This document shows positions 32,209 to 45,637 of a stretch of 64,000 bases of DNA, one piece after another; position 1 is the first letter of the stretch, and the number at the start of each line of letters is the position of its first letter. The DNA comes from Thinopyrum elongatum (Eukaryota; Streptophyta; Magnoliopsida; Poales; Poaceae): contig CM022303.1 of NCBI GenBank assembly GCA_011799875.1, positions 428,219,108-428,283,107 of the forward strand, written 5' to 3'. The notes beneath the pieces are model-generated. The model was not told where the DNA came from. It did not search any database and saw only the letters and a list, made by a program, of their open reading frames with translations. Both the position numbers and the translations under genes were made by a program.

Positions 32209-35200
32209 TGTAACACCCCCGGTGGTTAACTACAGTAATCACCCTTTTGATTATGCCATGTCATCATGTTTAACAGTGCATGATCATCATTTGCATTATA
32301 TTGCATTTCAATTCCTAACTCAAAATTCAAATTTAAATGAAAGTGGAATATAAAAGTTGTCCAACATAAGAACTAAATTGTTCATTAAATAGCAAATAAA
32401 TCAGAGACAATTCTAAAATTGAAACCAACATCATTGGAGTTGGGTAAGTGACTCAAACAACTTAAAACAGTGGCTGAAAATAACATTTAGTAACCTTTTA
32501 ATTTATTTAAAACAAATATGAAATTGTGTTTTGCCCAAACTAGTTTTTGGAGTTAGAGTATAATGCACTGTGATTTATGGGCTAGGTCTCATATTTTACA
32601 AAAGTCATTTTGAGGCCTCACAATTTACAAAACAGAGATTGGAATAAAGAAAAAGAAAAAAAAGGAAAAGAACCCCCGCTTCCCTCCCCCCCACTGGGCC
32701 TCGACCCAGCTGGCCCAGTCGGCCACCCCACCAGGCTGGCCCAGCCCAACTGGCATCCCCTCCCACCTCCCACTACTCACCCACCCGCGCCTCGCTGTCC
32801 GAAGCGCATCTGCACCACGCACTCTCCGCAGCCCCCGCCCCCCCCCCCTCGCTCGCCGCTCGCCAGCGCGCCCGCGCGCGTGCTGGGTATAAGAGCCACC
32901 CCCGCTTCCCCCTGGCGAGCCCTAGCACCCCTCCCCTTTCCTCCCTCGCTCTCTCCCACCTCGCCCGACGCCGCCATGAACGGCCGCGGTTGAGCTGCGC
33001 GGCCACCGTCACCGCCCCGCCTCCCGAACGTGTCCACGATGCTCGCCATCGTCGCCTCCTTCAACCGCGCAAACGAGCCAAAGCCCGGAGCCATTGCATC
33101 GCCTCCACGCCGTCTTCTTCCTCCTCGGATTGCCGCCGCACTCCGTCGCCGATTCCGGCTACACCAAACCTCCCCCGAGCCCACTTTGACCGGCTACGCC
33201 CCACTGTGAGCTCCTGCTCCTTCCCCCTCTCCCCTCACGGCCCTCCGTGGCTTGTAGCGCTAGGTTTCGCCGTGCCCGAACCCCCCGCCGCCTGTGCACG
33301 TCGCCGACATGTCCCCGGTGACCTTTGGGCCCCGTGCCCGTGGCCATCGCACTCACCGCACCGCGTAGGCCACGCCTAGCCTTTTGGCTCGCCCGCACGC
33401 GCGCTGCAACGCCGTTCGCCGTCCCGCCCGAGCGCCGCCGTCCGCCATTGCCGTCGCAGCGCTCGTCTCCGACTCCCCCGCCTCGTGCTAGTGCCCTAGA
33501 TCGACGCGACGTCGTCTCCCCGTTCGACTGCCGCCAACCGCGTCGCAAATAATGCCCTGTGGGCGATTCCCGAACTAGCCGGAGTTGCGCCGCTGCGGGC
33601 GAGCTCGCCGGCGTGCTCCGGTGGCCGGCGCCGACGTGGCACGTGGCCCCCATCGCCTGTGCCACTGACCGCTGGGCCCGGTTGGCCCCAGTTGACCCGG
33701 TCAGCTCGCTGACTGGGCAGCCCGTGTCGCTGACACGCGGGCCCCACGGCCCTGTTAATTAACTACTAATTAAAATGTTTAATTTGATTAGTTTAAACAC
33801 TAATCAGTCACTGACATGTGGGCCCAGTAGTCTAATTAGTTGATTAGTTAAAAATAAACTCTGTTTAGACTAATCAGAGGCTGACATGTGGGCCCCACTA
33901 GTCAGGTTTGACCTGGCCGACCCCCTGTTGACTGCTGACGTCAGCACTGCATCATGATGACGTCACCCCCGCACTGTTTTGGATAATTCGAATTTAATTA
34001 ATTAAATAAATTCCAGAAAATCAATTAGACTTTAGAAAATCATATCTTTTAATCCGTAACTCCGATGAAAATAATTTATATATTAAAAATGATCAGAAAA
34101 ATGAGACGGAACCAAATACGCTACCCACATACCTGCTAGATGCCTCTAACTATCTAAACATGCAACTTTTTGCCTATTTCAGATAAATGAATAGTGTATG
34201 ACCTTAATAAAATAATTCCAAACAAATTCCTAAAATAACTAAATGACTTGGACATGTCTTCAGGCAACCCTGCACTGCACGTTAGCATGGCCTGCTCCGT
34301 GTTGCTTATGTTTGCTCTATATTTATACTGTTTCCTCCCCCTTTTCTCTCTCGTTAGACCCCGACGCAGCTTCGGAGACCGAAGACACCATTGACGACCT
34401 TGCCCTTGCCGCCGAGCAACCAGGCAAGCCCCCCCCTTTGATCATCCCGATATCGCCCATTCTATTTCTCATGCTTGCATTAGAATTGCTGCTGCTACTG
34501 TTTTACCTATTCTGATGCATAGGCTTTTTATTGTAACCTGCTGTTGATAATTACCTACATATCCTAAACTGTTTAGTCTAGGCTGGGTAGAGACCTATCA
34601 GTGACCCCACTTATCCCGACTGCCGCGCTGGATCGTCAGAAGACCCGATCAACGGGATTGAAGACCAGGCCCCGACACTGCACATCACCCCCCCCCCTTA
34701 GTGGTAACGACACTGCAGCGTTACTATCGAGTGCCGAGGGTGAAGCCTCATGTAGCACTTCTGATGTTAACTCTGTAGAGTAGCTATTCGGTCGTGGTCA
34801 TCGAGGGTGATTCCTCCTTCACCGCTTCTGATAACGACGCTGTCGTACAACACCTCAAGTGTGGACCCAGTGAGGGTGATTCCTCCGAGTTCACCTTGAT
34901 GGATACATCGAGTAGGAATCCAACGAGGGTGATACCTTGGATTCCCCTGATGTTATGGACACACGGATACTTGGACTTTACAATGTTACTTGGATAGGCG
35001 GGTCGACCCTGAGGGTTACCCGCGTGCGCCTGAGAGGCGAGTGTGGTGAAGACGGGTGCCAGTGTGGTGCCCGAGTGGTGAATACGAGGCGCGGCCGGGC
35101 ATTCTTAACCCTTGCAGCAAGTCCTCGAGACGGGGCGACGGGGTCACATCTTTCGTGAGTCTCTGCTCGTTAACGCAAGCCCCTAGTCCTAACGATTTGG

Positions 35201-36426
35201 ATAATTGATCCGAGCAGGCCTCTGGTCTGATAGCACTAACCATCACGTGGGCATAGTATGGGCGTTCTGCATCGTATGCATCAGCCGAAAGCTCTGTCAG
35301 ACGTCCAGTTCAGCAGTGCGTCATGGAGTGATTGGCGCCATTTCGGTGGTGCTTGGATCTGGGCCATGTGCGCAACGACCCGGAGGGTGAGGGGCGATGG
35401 CCAAGACCCCCTTGCGCTTAGGATGTAGACCGGCGGGGACCTCTCTGTTGAGCTGTAGGTAGGGTTGCGATGTGTCGTTTGGCCGAGGCCGGGCATGACC
35501 CAGGAAAGCGTGTCCGGCCGGAGTTAATCGAGCATGTTGGGTAAGTTGGTGCACCCCTGCAGGGAAAAATACTTCTATCGATAGCCGGTCCTACGGTAAA
35601 GGACACTCAGAGTTGTATCCTGATTGATACAATTTAGAACTGGATACTTGGATACTATGGCTCTGGGATTGCTTCTCGCAGGGAGTCGAGAAGGGATCTC
35701 CGGACGAGGTTGATGACTGTATGGCTCTGGGATTGCTTTCTCGCAGGGAGTCGAGCAAGGATCTCTGGGTGAGGATGAGACTTAATGATACTGTTACATT
35801 ATATTGTACTGTTCTACTCTCTTCTATTTCTGCAAGACCGATGAAGATGCTAGTCTTCGATAGGACTAGGCCTTCTCTCTATTCTTGCATTTCTGCAGCC
35901 CAGTCCACATATACAGCCTCCCTTTGAAAATGTTGCATATGTAGTGTAGATCCTTGCTTGCTGAGTACTTCTGAGTACTCACGGTTGCTTTGTTTTCCTT
36001 TTCTCCACATATCAGTTCGACGTGACCAGAGGACGGAGCCCCCTGAGACAGATGCCCCGACGATCGCTACTACTACTACCCAGAGGATGGATACTACTAC
36101 GAGTTGACTGACGACCAGGAGTAGGATCGGAGGGTCCCAGGCAGGAGGCCTTCACCTTTCGATCGTAGTGTTTTAATTTTGCCCCGCCTTTCTAAAGGCC
36201 TTTCTGTTTCTGTTTCATATCTGTACTCAGATATCTGATGCTTCCGCTGACGCTTGTACGCAAGCTTATGTATTCGAGCCCTCGAGGCCCCTGGCTTGTA
36301 ATATAAAGCTTGTATGACTTTATTTATGTTTTAGAGTTGTGTTGTGATATCTTCCCGTGAGTCCTTAGGCTTGATCGTGTGCATTTGCGTGTATGATTAG
36401 TGCACGATCGGGTCGGGGGTGTCACA
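32209..36426 (+). repeat. 5' LTR, 4218 bp
   Basis: Direct repeat of 41414-45637. Composition changes along it: AT-rich first 400 bp, a GC-rich stretch of about 1.1 kb (32680-33760), AT-rich 33760-34240, then mixed sequence. It contains exon-like stretches: 34360-34423 (ETEDTIDDLALAAEQPG between AG and GCAAG) and 36015-36123 (after CAG, ending YYYELTDDQE and TAG). Open frames in the GC-rich part (for example 32990-33379) are present on both strands and I do not take them as genes. Confidence 0.95.
32888..32893 (+). promoter_or_regulatory. TATA box of the 5' LTR promoter (putative)
   Basis: GGGTATAAGAGCC in a GC-rich setting, followed by a pyrimidine-rich start-like region (CCCTCCCCTTTCCTCCC type). 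It is kept in the 3' LTR at 42082-42087, consistent with the RNA start site of the element. Confidence 0.5.
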
Positions 36427-36429
36427 AGT

Positions 36430-36442
36430 TGGTATCAGAGCC
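36430..36442 (+). other. Primer-binding site (initiator methionine tRNA type)
   Basis: TGGTATCAGAGCC three bases after the LTR end (GTCACA). This is the common primer-binding site of plant LTR retrotransposons, complementary to the 3' end of initiator tRNA-Met. Confidence 0.95.
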
Positions 36443-37045
36443 GACTGCCTCTAGGAAGCCCCCTTTCCAACTCCTTGGCCGAAGTTGAGTCTAGTGGTCC
36501 AAAAATATTTTACTAACTTGGCTGTGTGGCTTACGGGCCCACGTCGCCAATTGGGTGGTATTAGGATCTTTTACTCCTTGACCTATACTCTGGGACTCTG
36601 ACTTCTCTTCTATTTGGGTTAAAATTTTACTAACTCCAACATTAGGTTCTCGTGATCACATCCACCCGGAGTTCTAAAAATATCCCCCCTTGCTTCAAGA
36701 TTGTGGACCAGGTTCTGCTTACAGGATCCTTTTATCGAGGGCACCCTGTTTTGTCACTTGCAGATTCCTCGCTCCAATAGTTTTCTCCGACGTTGAGGTA
36801 GCCTTTGCTATGTCTCATTGTGTACTTCCTTACCGTGTGCCTGCGCGCCGCCTAGAATGTCTAGCTTCTAAATTTGCGCCGTTGTGCTGTCCGCATGTAC
36901 CCGACTCTGTGCATGGATTGGTATGTCTTTCAACAACTACTATTTTACATCTAATGCCCTTCCTGTTCATCTCTCGTGTTACGTCCTGAATAACTCCTTA
37001 CACATGCAGTCTTTCTTGCTAAACTGCCCCTGTTGATTTGGCAGG

Positions 37046-40000
37046 ATGGCTAACGATCCACCACCTCCACCCTCTATTGCCGCAATGATGCAGCAGTTTG
37101 AACTCAACCGTCAGTTTATGACCGGCGTATTGGCTCAGTTCCCAACTCAAAATGCTCAGCAACAGTCTGCTCCAATAACTCTGCCGGAATTCGTGCGCCT
37201 CAATCCGTCCACTTTTCGCAGCTCGACTGATCCAATGGATGCTGATGATTGGCTTCGTGACATTGCCTTCCAGATGATATCGGCCAATGTTATCCTTGAC
37301 AGTTACGTCACCTATGCGACATATCACCTGAGGGGATCAGCGGCTCAATGGTGGGAAAGCCACAAGGCTATGTTGCCTGCTGAAACTGTAACCACTTGGC
37401 AGGAATTTCAGTTAGTTTTTCGTGCACGGTACATTCCTCAAGGTCTGATGGACCAGAAGAAGCAGGAGTTCCGTAAACTCTCTCAGGGTAAAATGACTGT
37501 GGATGAATATCAGAGGAAATTTCTCGAACTATCCCGCTATGCTGAAGATGACATATGCACTGACGCCCGCAAGCAGGATATATTCCGTGAAGGACTACGT
37601 ACTGATATAAAACTTGCACTTGCTGTCCATGATTTCACAGACTACGCAACGCTTGTCAGCAAATCTTTCCAAATTGAAACAGCTCTGACTGAATGCCAGG
37701 AGTCGCTCAAGCGCACTCATGGAGCTGGCTCAACCTCGGGTCAGCCTGTTCAGAAGCGTCGAGTGTGGATCCCGCACAATGTACACCACCGACCTGCTCC
37801 AACACCAAGGCCGTCCTATGTTGCACCTCGTTTGCCTTCACCGCCGAGACAGCTATCGGTTCATGCTGGACCGCCTGATGCTATGGCTTTTCGTCAGGAT
37901 GCACCACGTCCTTCTGCTGGTTGCAGGAAGAGCCGTCGAAAACATCCTTCTAGGAACGTTGGAACCAGACCACCTGCTAATCAGCGTGTTCATGTCAACC
38001 AAGTCAACATGGAAGAAGCTCGACAGGACCCCAACATTGTGATGGGCACCCTTCTAGTGAATTCAATCCCAGCTTCAGTCCTCTTTGATTCTGGAGCATC
38101 GCACTCCTTCATGTCCGAAAGTTCTGCGCGAAGCCATGATATACTTTTCAAGGAGATGTCCATCCCATTAGTAATCCATTCGCCTGGGGCTAATTGGCAA
38201 ACTACCATGGTAAGCCACGGTAACCACATTGTGATCGGAGGATTGATGTTCCCCATTTCACTCATTGCTCTCAAGACCTCCAACATAGACATTATTCTGG
38301 GTATGGACTGGTTGAAGCCCCATAAAGCTTTGATTGACTGTGCCACTGAAACAGTCCGCCTCACACACCCTTCCAGTCAGACTGTCAGATACTCAGCTCG
38401 TACAGTGCAAGACGCCGAAGCTCAGATATATGTTCTAAATGCATTGAACGCTTCACCTCTTGAAGGCATCGAGAACATTCCAGTTGTTCGTGATTTCCAA
38501 GACGTCTTTCCAGAAGAACTTCCAGGGATACCCCCTGCTAGAGCTGTTGAGTTCGTCATCGACTTGAAGCCTGGCACAACTCCTATTGCGAAGCGTCCTT
38601 ATAAAATGCCTCCGCATCATCTTCTCGAACTTAAGGAAGAAATCGACATGTCACTTAAGAAAGGTTTCATCCGCCCCAGTTCCTCTGCTTGGGGAGCACC
38701 TTCACTCTTCGTTAAGAAGAAGGATGGAACTAACCGATTGGTTCAGGATTATCGGCCCATTAACCAAGCTACAATCCAAAATAAATATACGCTTCCCCGG
38801 ATCAATGATTTGTATGATCAACTTGCCGGTTCCTCAGTATTCTCTAAGCTTGATTTGAGATTGGGATACCATCAGATCCGTGTTCGTGAAGAGGATATTC
38901 CCAAGATTGCATTTGTTACTCGTTATGGCTCCTACGAGTACACTGTCATGTCATTTGGCTTAACAAATGCTCCAGCCACATTCTCCCGTCTGATGAATTA
39001 CATCTTCATGGATTACCTCGACAAATTTGTCGTGGTATATCTGGATGATACTCTCGTATATTCGAAGAATAAGGAAGAACATGCTGAACACCTCCGTCTT
39101 GTACTGGAAAGGCTCCGAGAACACCAGTTGTATGCCAAATACTCCAAATGTGAATTCTGGCTTTCTGAAGTAACGTACCTTGGTCAAGTGATTTCGAAAG
39201 ATGGCATTGCTGTTAACCCAGAACGAGTTCAGGCTATTCTTGACTGGACTCCTCCGAAGAATGTCAAGCAAGTCAGAAGTTTTCTCGGCCTTGCAAGTTA
39301 TTGCCACCGTTTTGTCGAGAATTTTTCTAAGATTGCTAAGCCCCTGACTGATCTTCTTCACAAAGGCGTTAAGTTTGAATGGATAGACAAATGTCAGGAA
39401 AGTTTTCAAGCACTCAAAGACAAGCTGACATCTGCCCCAGTACTTTCTCCTCCAGATACCCGCAAAGACTTTGTGATTTATTGTGATGCATCCCGTGAAG
39501 GATTAGGCTGTGTCCTAATGCAAGAGCGTAAAGTGATTGCTTATGGCTCTCGTCAGTTGCGCCCACATGAAGAGAATTATCCGGTACATGATCTAGAACT
39601 AGCTGCTGTGATCTATGCATTGCAGTTGTGGTGACATTACCTTCTCGGTAATCGTTGCGAGATCTACACGGATCATAAAAGTCTGAAGTACTTGTTCACT
39701 CAACCTTCTCTAAACCTCCATCAGCAAAGATGGATGGAGGCCATTGCGGACTATGATTTGGGTATATCCTATACCCCTGGCAAGGCTAACGTGATGGCTG
39801 ATGCCTTAAGCCGCAAGTCCTATTGCGACAACCTCATGGTTAGGCGAGCTCAACCTCGTCTTTATGAAGAACTGCGCAAGCTGAATCTGCGTATTGTTCC
39901 ACAGGGTTCTCTTAATAACCTTGTGATACAACCAGATCTTGAGAAAGCTGTTAAGGATGCACAAGCTAAAGATGCTGAAATTGATCTGATGAAGAAAGAC

Positions 40001-41377
40001 CTTCACCTTGTAAAGTACAGGGATTTCTCGCTGTCTGAAGATGGAACCTTGTATTTCAGAAACCGCATTGTCGTACCTCGTTTCGAACTCATGACTGACA
40101 AAGTCATGAAGGAGGCACATGATACCCCGCTGTCTATTCATCCGGGTAGCACCAAGATGTATCGTGATCTCCGTCAAAGGTACTGGTGGTCTAAAATGAA
40201 GCAGGACATTGCTCGTTATGTTGCCGAATGTGATGTGTGTCATCGCGTTAAAGCAGAACATCAGAAACCAGCTGGAATTCTGCAATCACTTCCTATTCCT
40301 CTATGGAAATGGGATAAGGTGCAGATGGATTTCGTTACAGGACTTCCCAGGTCACAGAAGGGTCACGATGCTATTCTTGTCGTCGTCGACCAACTCTCTA
40401 AAGTTGCACACTCTCTGCCTGTCAAGGAGACGATCACTGCTAGTCAGTTAGCAGAGTTGTATATCTCCAGAATTGTTTCACTCCACAGTATTCTGAAGGA
40501 GATCAGTTCGGACCGTGGCATTCTTTTCACTTCCAAGTTCTGGGAAAGTTTTCAAACAGCTATGGGAACTCATATTACCTGGAGTTCAGCTTATCATCCA
40601 CAATCCCAAGGCCAAGTCGAACGAGTCAATCAAGTGCTTGAAGACATGCTTCGGGCTTGTGTTATTTCTTTCGGCAAGAAGTGGGAAGAATCTCTCCCGT
40701 ATGCTGAGTTCTCGTATAACAACAGCTATCAAGCCAGCTTGAAAATGGCCCCCTTCGAAGTACTCTATGGACGTAAGTGTCAAACCCCTCTGAATTGGTC
40801 AGAAACTGGGGAACGACCACTCGTGGGTCCAGATATTATTCAACACACCGAAGAACAAGTTCGAATTGTTCGGGAAAATCTCAAGGCGGCTCAGGACCGC
40901 CAGAAGAGCAACTATGATTGCAAACGATGGGGTTTGACTTATCAACCTGGTGATCAGGCTTATCTGCGAGTCACTCCTATGAAGGGCACTCACCGTTTTG
41001 GAATCAAGGGCAAGCTAACTCCATGCTACATTGGTCCTTTCCGCATTATTGCTAGACGTGGTCAGGTGGCATATAAATTGGAGTTGCCGCCGCAATTCTC
41101 TCATGTCCACGACGTCTTCCATGTGTCGCAACTTCGTAAATGCTTCAAGGAATCTCCACACCGAGCTGTGGATCACGAAATGCTCGAATTGCATGATGAT
41201 CTTTCATATAAGGAACATCCGATCCGCATTCTCGATGAAGCTGAACGTCGAACCCGTCAGAAGGTCACCAAGTTCCTGAAAGTGCAGTGGTCAAATCATA
41301 CCAAAGATGAAGCCACTTGGGAACGCGAGGATAATCTTCGTGCGGAATACCCTGAACTTTTTCCTTCTACCTCTTAA
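37046..41377 (+). pseudogene. gag-pol polyprotein of the chromovirus, one in-frame stop
   Basis: Gag and Pol of a Ty3/gypsy element: particle formation, reverse transcription and integration in one polyprotein. One frame of 1443 codons, broken only by TGA at 39632-39634 (codon 863). Gag core at about residues 85-190 ([25 protein letters not shown]); protease near 345 ([12 protein letters not shown]); reverse transcriptase about 520-720 with YLDDTLVYS near 664; RNase H from about 808 ([16 protein letters not shown]) across the stop; integrase zinc-binding region near 1030-1065 ([11 protein letters not shown]); catalytic Asp 1095, Asp 1156 and Glu 1192, the last two in D-x35-E spacing; chromodomain-like tail about 1390-1438. 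The usual CCHC zinc knuckle is not visible in gag between residues 240 and 315. The ATG follows a leader of about 600 bases after the primer-binding site. The stop falls in RNase H, so this copy cannot make a full product. Confidence 0.93.
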
Positions 41378-41396
41378 TTCTCGGGACGAGAATTCT

Positions 41397-41413
41397 TGTT
41401 AGTAGAGGAGATT
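41397..41413 (+). other. Polypurine tract of the chromovirus
   Basis: GTTAGTAGAGGAGATT directly precedes the 3' LTR start TGTAAC; purine-rich, in the place where plus-strand synthesis is primed. Confidence 0.75.
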
Positions 41414-44400
41414 TGTAACACCCCCGGTGGTTAACTACAGTAATCACCCTTTTGATTATGCCATGTCATCATGTTTAACAGTGCATGATCATCATTAGCA
41501 TTATATTGCATATCAATTCCTAACTCAAAATTCAAATTTAAATGAAAGTGGAATATAAAGGTTGTCCAACATAAGAACTAAATTGTTCATTAAATAGCAA
41601 ATAAATCAGAGACAATTCTAAAATTGAATCCAACATCATTGGAGTTGGGTAAGTGACTCAAACAACTTAAAACAGTGGCTGAAAATAACATTTAGTAACC
41701 TTTTAATTTATTTAAAATAAATATGAAATTGTGTTTTGCCCAAACTAGTTTTTGGAGTTAGAGTATAATGCACTGTGATTTATGGGCTAGGTCTCATATT
41801 TTACAAAAGTCATTTTGAGGCCTCACAATTTACAAAACAGAGAATAGGAATAAAGAAAAAGAAAAAAAAGGAAAAGAACACCCGCTTCCCTCCCCCCCCT
41901 CTGGGCCTCGACCCAGCTGGCCCAGTCGGCCACCCCACCAGGCTGGCCCAGCCCAACCGGCATCCCCTCCCACCTCCCACTGCTCACCCCGCGCCTCGCT
42001 GTCGAGCGCTCTGCGCGCACGCACGCCCGCGCCCCGGCCCCCCCTCGCTCGCCGCTCGCCAGCGCGCCCGCGCGCGCTGGGTATAAGAGCCACCCCCGCT
42101 TCCCCCTGGCGAGCCCTAGCACCCCTCCCCTTTCCTCCCTCGCTCTCTCCCACCTCGCTCGATGCCGCCATGAACGGCCGCGGTTGAGCTGCGCGGCCAC
42201 CGTCACCGCCCCGCCTCCCGAACGTGTCCACGGTGCTCGCCATCGTCGCCTCCTTCGACCGCGCAAACGAGCCAAAGCCCGGAGCCATTGCATCGCCTCC
42301 ACGCCATCTTCTTCCTCCTCGGATCGCCGCCGCACTCCGTCGCCAATTCCGGCTACACCAAACCTCCCCCAAGCCCACTTTGACCGGCTACGCCCCGCTG
42401 TGAGCTCCTGCTCCTTCCCCCTCTCCCCTCACGGCCCTCCGTGGCTTGTAGCACTAGGTTTCGCCGTGCCCGAACCCACCGCCGCCTGTGCATGTCGCCG
42501 ACGTGTCCCCGGCGACCTTGGGGCCCCGTGCCCGTGGCCATCGCACTCACCGCACCGTGTAGGCCACGCCTAGCCTTTTGGCTCGCCCGCACGCGCGCTG
42601 CAACGCCGTTCGCCGTCCCGCCCGAACGCCGCCGTCCGCCATTGCCGTCGCAGCGCTCGTCTCCGACTGCCCCGCCTCGTGCTAGTGCCCTAGATCGATG
42701 CGGTGTCGTCTCCCCGCTTGACTGCCGCCAACCGCGTCGCAAATAATGCCCTGTGGGCGATCCCCGAACTCACTGGAGTTGCGCCGCCGTGGGCGAGCTC
42801 GCCGGCGTGCTCCGGTGGCCGGCGCCGATGTGGCACGTGGCCCCCACCGCCTGTGCCACTGACCGCTGGGCCCGGTTGGCCCCAGTTGACCCGGTCAGCT
42901 CGCTGACTGGGCAGCCCGTGTCGCTGACACGCGGGCCCCACGGCCCTGTTAATTAACTGCTAATTAAAATGTTTAATTTAATTAGTTTAAACACTAATCA
43001 GTCACTGACATGTGGGCCCAGTAGTCTAATTAGTTGATTAGTTAAAAATAAACTCCGTTTAGACTAATCAGAGGCTGACATGTGGGCCCCACTGGTCAGG
43101 TTTGACCTGGCCGACCCCCTGTTGACTGCTGACGTCAGCACTGCGTCATGATGACGTCACCCCCGCACTGTTTTGGATAATTCGAATTTAATTAATTAAA
43201 TAAATTCCAGAAAATCAATTAAACTTTAGAAAATCATATCTTTTAATCCGTAACTCCGATGAAAATAATTTATATATGAAAAATAATCAGAAAAATGAGA
43301 CGGATCCGAATACGCTACCCACATACCTGCTAGATGCCTCTAACTATCTGAACATGCAACTTTTTGCCTATTTCAGATAAATGAATAGTGTATGACCTTA
43401 ATAAAATAATTCCAAACAAATTCCTAAAATAACTAAATGACTTGGACATGTCTTCAGGCAACCCTGCACTGCACGTTAGCATGGCCTGCTCCGTGTTGCT
43501 TATGTTTGCTCTATATTTATACTGTTTCCTCCCCCTCTTCTCTCTCGTTAGACCCCGATGTTGTTCCCGAGACCGACGCAGCTCCGGAGACCGAAGACAC
43601 CATTGACGACCTTGCCCTTGCCGCCGAGCAACCAGGCAAGCCCCCCCCCCTTTGATCATCCCGATATCGCCCATTCTATTTCTCATGCTTGCATTAGAAT
43701 TGCTGCTGCTTCTGTTTTACCTATTCTGATGCATAGCCTGTTTATTGTAACCTGCTGTTGATAATTACCTGCATATCCTAAACTGTTTAGTCTAGGCTGG
43801 GTAGAGACCTATCAGTGACCCCACTTATCCCGACTGCCGCGCTGGATCGTCAGAAGACCCGATCAACGGGATTGAAGACCAGGCCCCGACACCGCACATC
43901 ACCCCCCCCTAGTGGTAACGACACTGCAGCGTTACTATCGAGTGCCGAGGGTGAAGCCTCATGTAGTACTTCTGATGTTAACTCTGTAGAGTAGCTATTC
44001 AGTCGTGGTCATCGAGGGTGATTCCTCCTTCACCGCTTCCGATAACGACGCAGTCGTACAACACCTCAAGTGTGGACCCAGTGAGGGTGATTCCTCCGAG
44101 TTCACCTTGACGGATACATCGAGTAGGAATCCAATGAGGGTGATACCTCAGATTCCCGTGATGTTATGGACACACGGATACTTGGACTTTACAATGTTAC
44201 TTGGATAGGCGGGTCGACCCTGAGGGGTACCCGCGTGCGCCTGAGAGGCGAGTGTGGTGAAGACGGGTGCCAGTGTGGTGCCCGAGTGGTGAATACGAGG
44301 CGCGGCCGGGCATTCTTAACCCTTGCAGCAAGTCCTCGAGACGGGGCGACGGGGTCACATCTTTCGTGAGTCTCTGCTCGTTACCGCAAGCCCCTAGTCC

Positions 44401-45637
44401 TAACGATTTCGATAATTGATCCGAGCAGGCCTCTAGTCTGATAGCACTAACCATCACGTGGGCATAGTATGGGCGTTCTGCATTGTATGCATCAGCCGAA
44501 AGCTCTGTCAGACGTCCAGTTCAGCAGTGTGGCATGGAGTGATTGGCGCCATTTCGGTGGTGCTTGGATCTGGGCCATGTGCGCAACGACCCGGAGGGTG
44601 AGCGGCGATGGCCAAGACCCCCTTGCGCTTAGGATGTAGACCGGCGGGGACCTCTCTGCTGAGCTGTAGGTAGGGTTGCGATGTGTCATTTGGCCGAGGC
44701 CGGGCATGACCCAGGAAAGTGTGTCCGGCCGGAGTTAATCGAGCGTGTTGGGTAAGTTGGTGCACCCCTGCAGGGAAGAATACTTTTATTGATAGCCGGT
44801 CCTACGGTAAAGGACACTCGGAGTTGTATCCTGATTGATACAATTTAGAACTAGATACTTGGATACTATGGCTCTGGGATTGCTTCTCGCAGGGAGACGA
44901 GAAGGGATCTCCGGACGAGGTTGATGACTGTATGGCTCTGGGATTGCTTTCTCGCAGGGAGTCGAGAAAGGATCTCTGGGTGAGGATGAGACTTAATGAT
45001 ACTGTTACATTATATTGTACTATTCTACTCTCTTCTATTTCTGCAAGACCGATGAAGATGCTAGTCTTCGATAGGACTAGGCCTTCTCTCTATTCTTGCA
45101 TTTCTGCAGCCCAGTCCACATATACAGCCTCCCTTTGAAAATGTTGCATATGTAGTGTAGATCCTTGCTTGCTGAGTACTTCTGAGTACTCATGGTTGCT
45201 TTGTTTTCCTTTTCTCCCCATATCAGTTCGACGTGACCAGTGGACGGAGCCCCCTGAGACAGATTTCCCGACGATCGCTACTACTACTACCCAGAGGATG
45301 GATAGTACTACGAGTTGACTGACGACCAGGAGTAGGATCGGAGGGTCCCAGGCAGGAGGCCTTCGCCTTTCGATCGTAGTGTTTTAATTTTGCCCCGCCT
45401 TTCTAAAGGCCTTTCTGTTTCTGTTTCATATCTGTACTCAGATATCTGATGCTTCTGCTGACGCTTGTACGCAAGCTTATGTATTCGAGCCCTCGAGGCC
45501 CCTGGCTTGTAATATAAAGCTTGTATGACTTTATTTATGTTTTAGAGTTGTGTTGTGATATCTTCCCGTGAGTCCTTAGGCTTGATCGTGTGCATTTGCG
45601 TGTATGATTAGTGCACGATCGGGCCGGGGGCGTCACA
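41414..45637 (+). repeat. 3' LTR, 4224 bp
   Basis: Near-identical to 32209-36426 with small indels in the C-run and GC-rich parts. It contains the same TATA-like site. At 45303 the frame that is open to YYYELTDDQE in the 5' LTR carries a TAG, so that frame is not kept in this LTR. Confidence 0.95.

Larger units (their letters stand above)
32209..45637 (+). mobile_element. Tekay/Del-type chromovirus LTR retrotransposon with 4.2-kb LTRs
   Basis: 13429 bp, complete. LTRs are 32209-36426 (4218 bp) and 41414-45637 (4224 bp), with inverted ends TGTAACACCCCCGG and TCGGGGGTGTCACA. It carries a methionine-tRNA-type primer-binding site (36430), one gag-pol frame (37046-41377), a purine tract before 41414 and a perfect 5-bp duplication. 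The order protease, reverse transcriptase, RNase H, integrase with a C-terminal chromodomain-like tail places it in the chromovirus branch of Ty3/gypsy. LTRs are very similar (about 7 differences in the first 480 bp by eye), so the insertion is much younger than the nested element at 1521-8322. The LTRs make up over 60% of its length. It lies in the last coding exon of B3 gene 1 in the same orientation as the gene. Confidence 0.95.

Noticed and set aside
32600..33760. Several overlapping frames of 80-170 codons on both strands in the LTR
   Set aside because: They are open because the LTR is very GC-rich here; they overlap each other on both strands, show no domain, and recur with changes at 41780-42950 only because the LTR is repeated.
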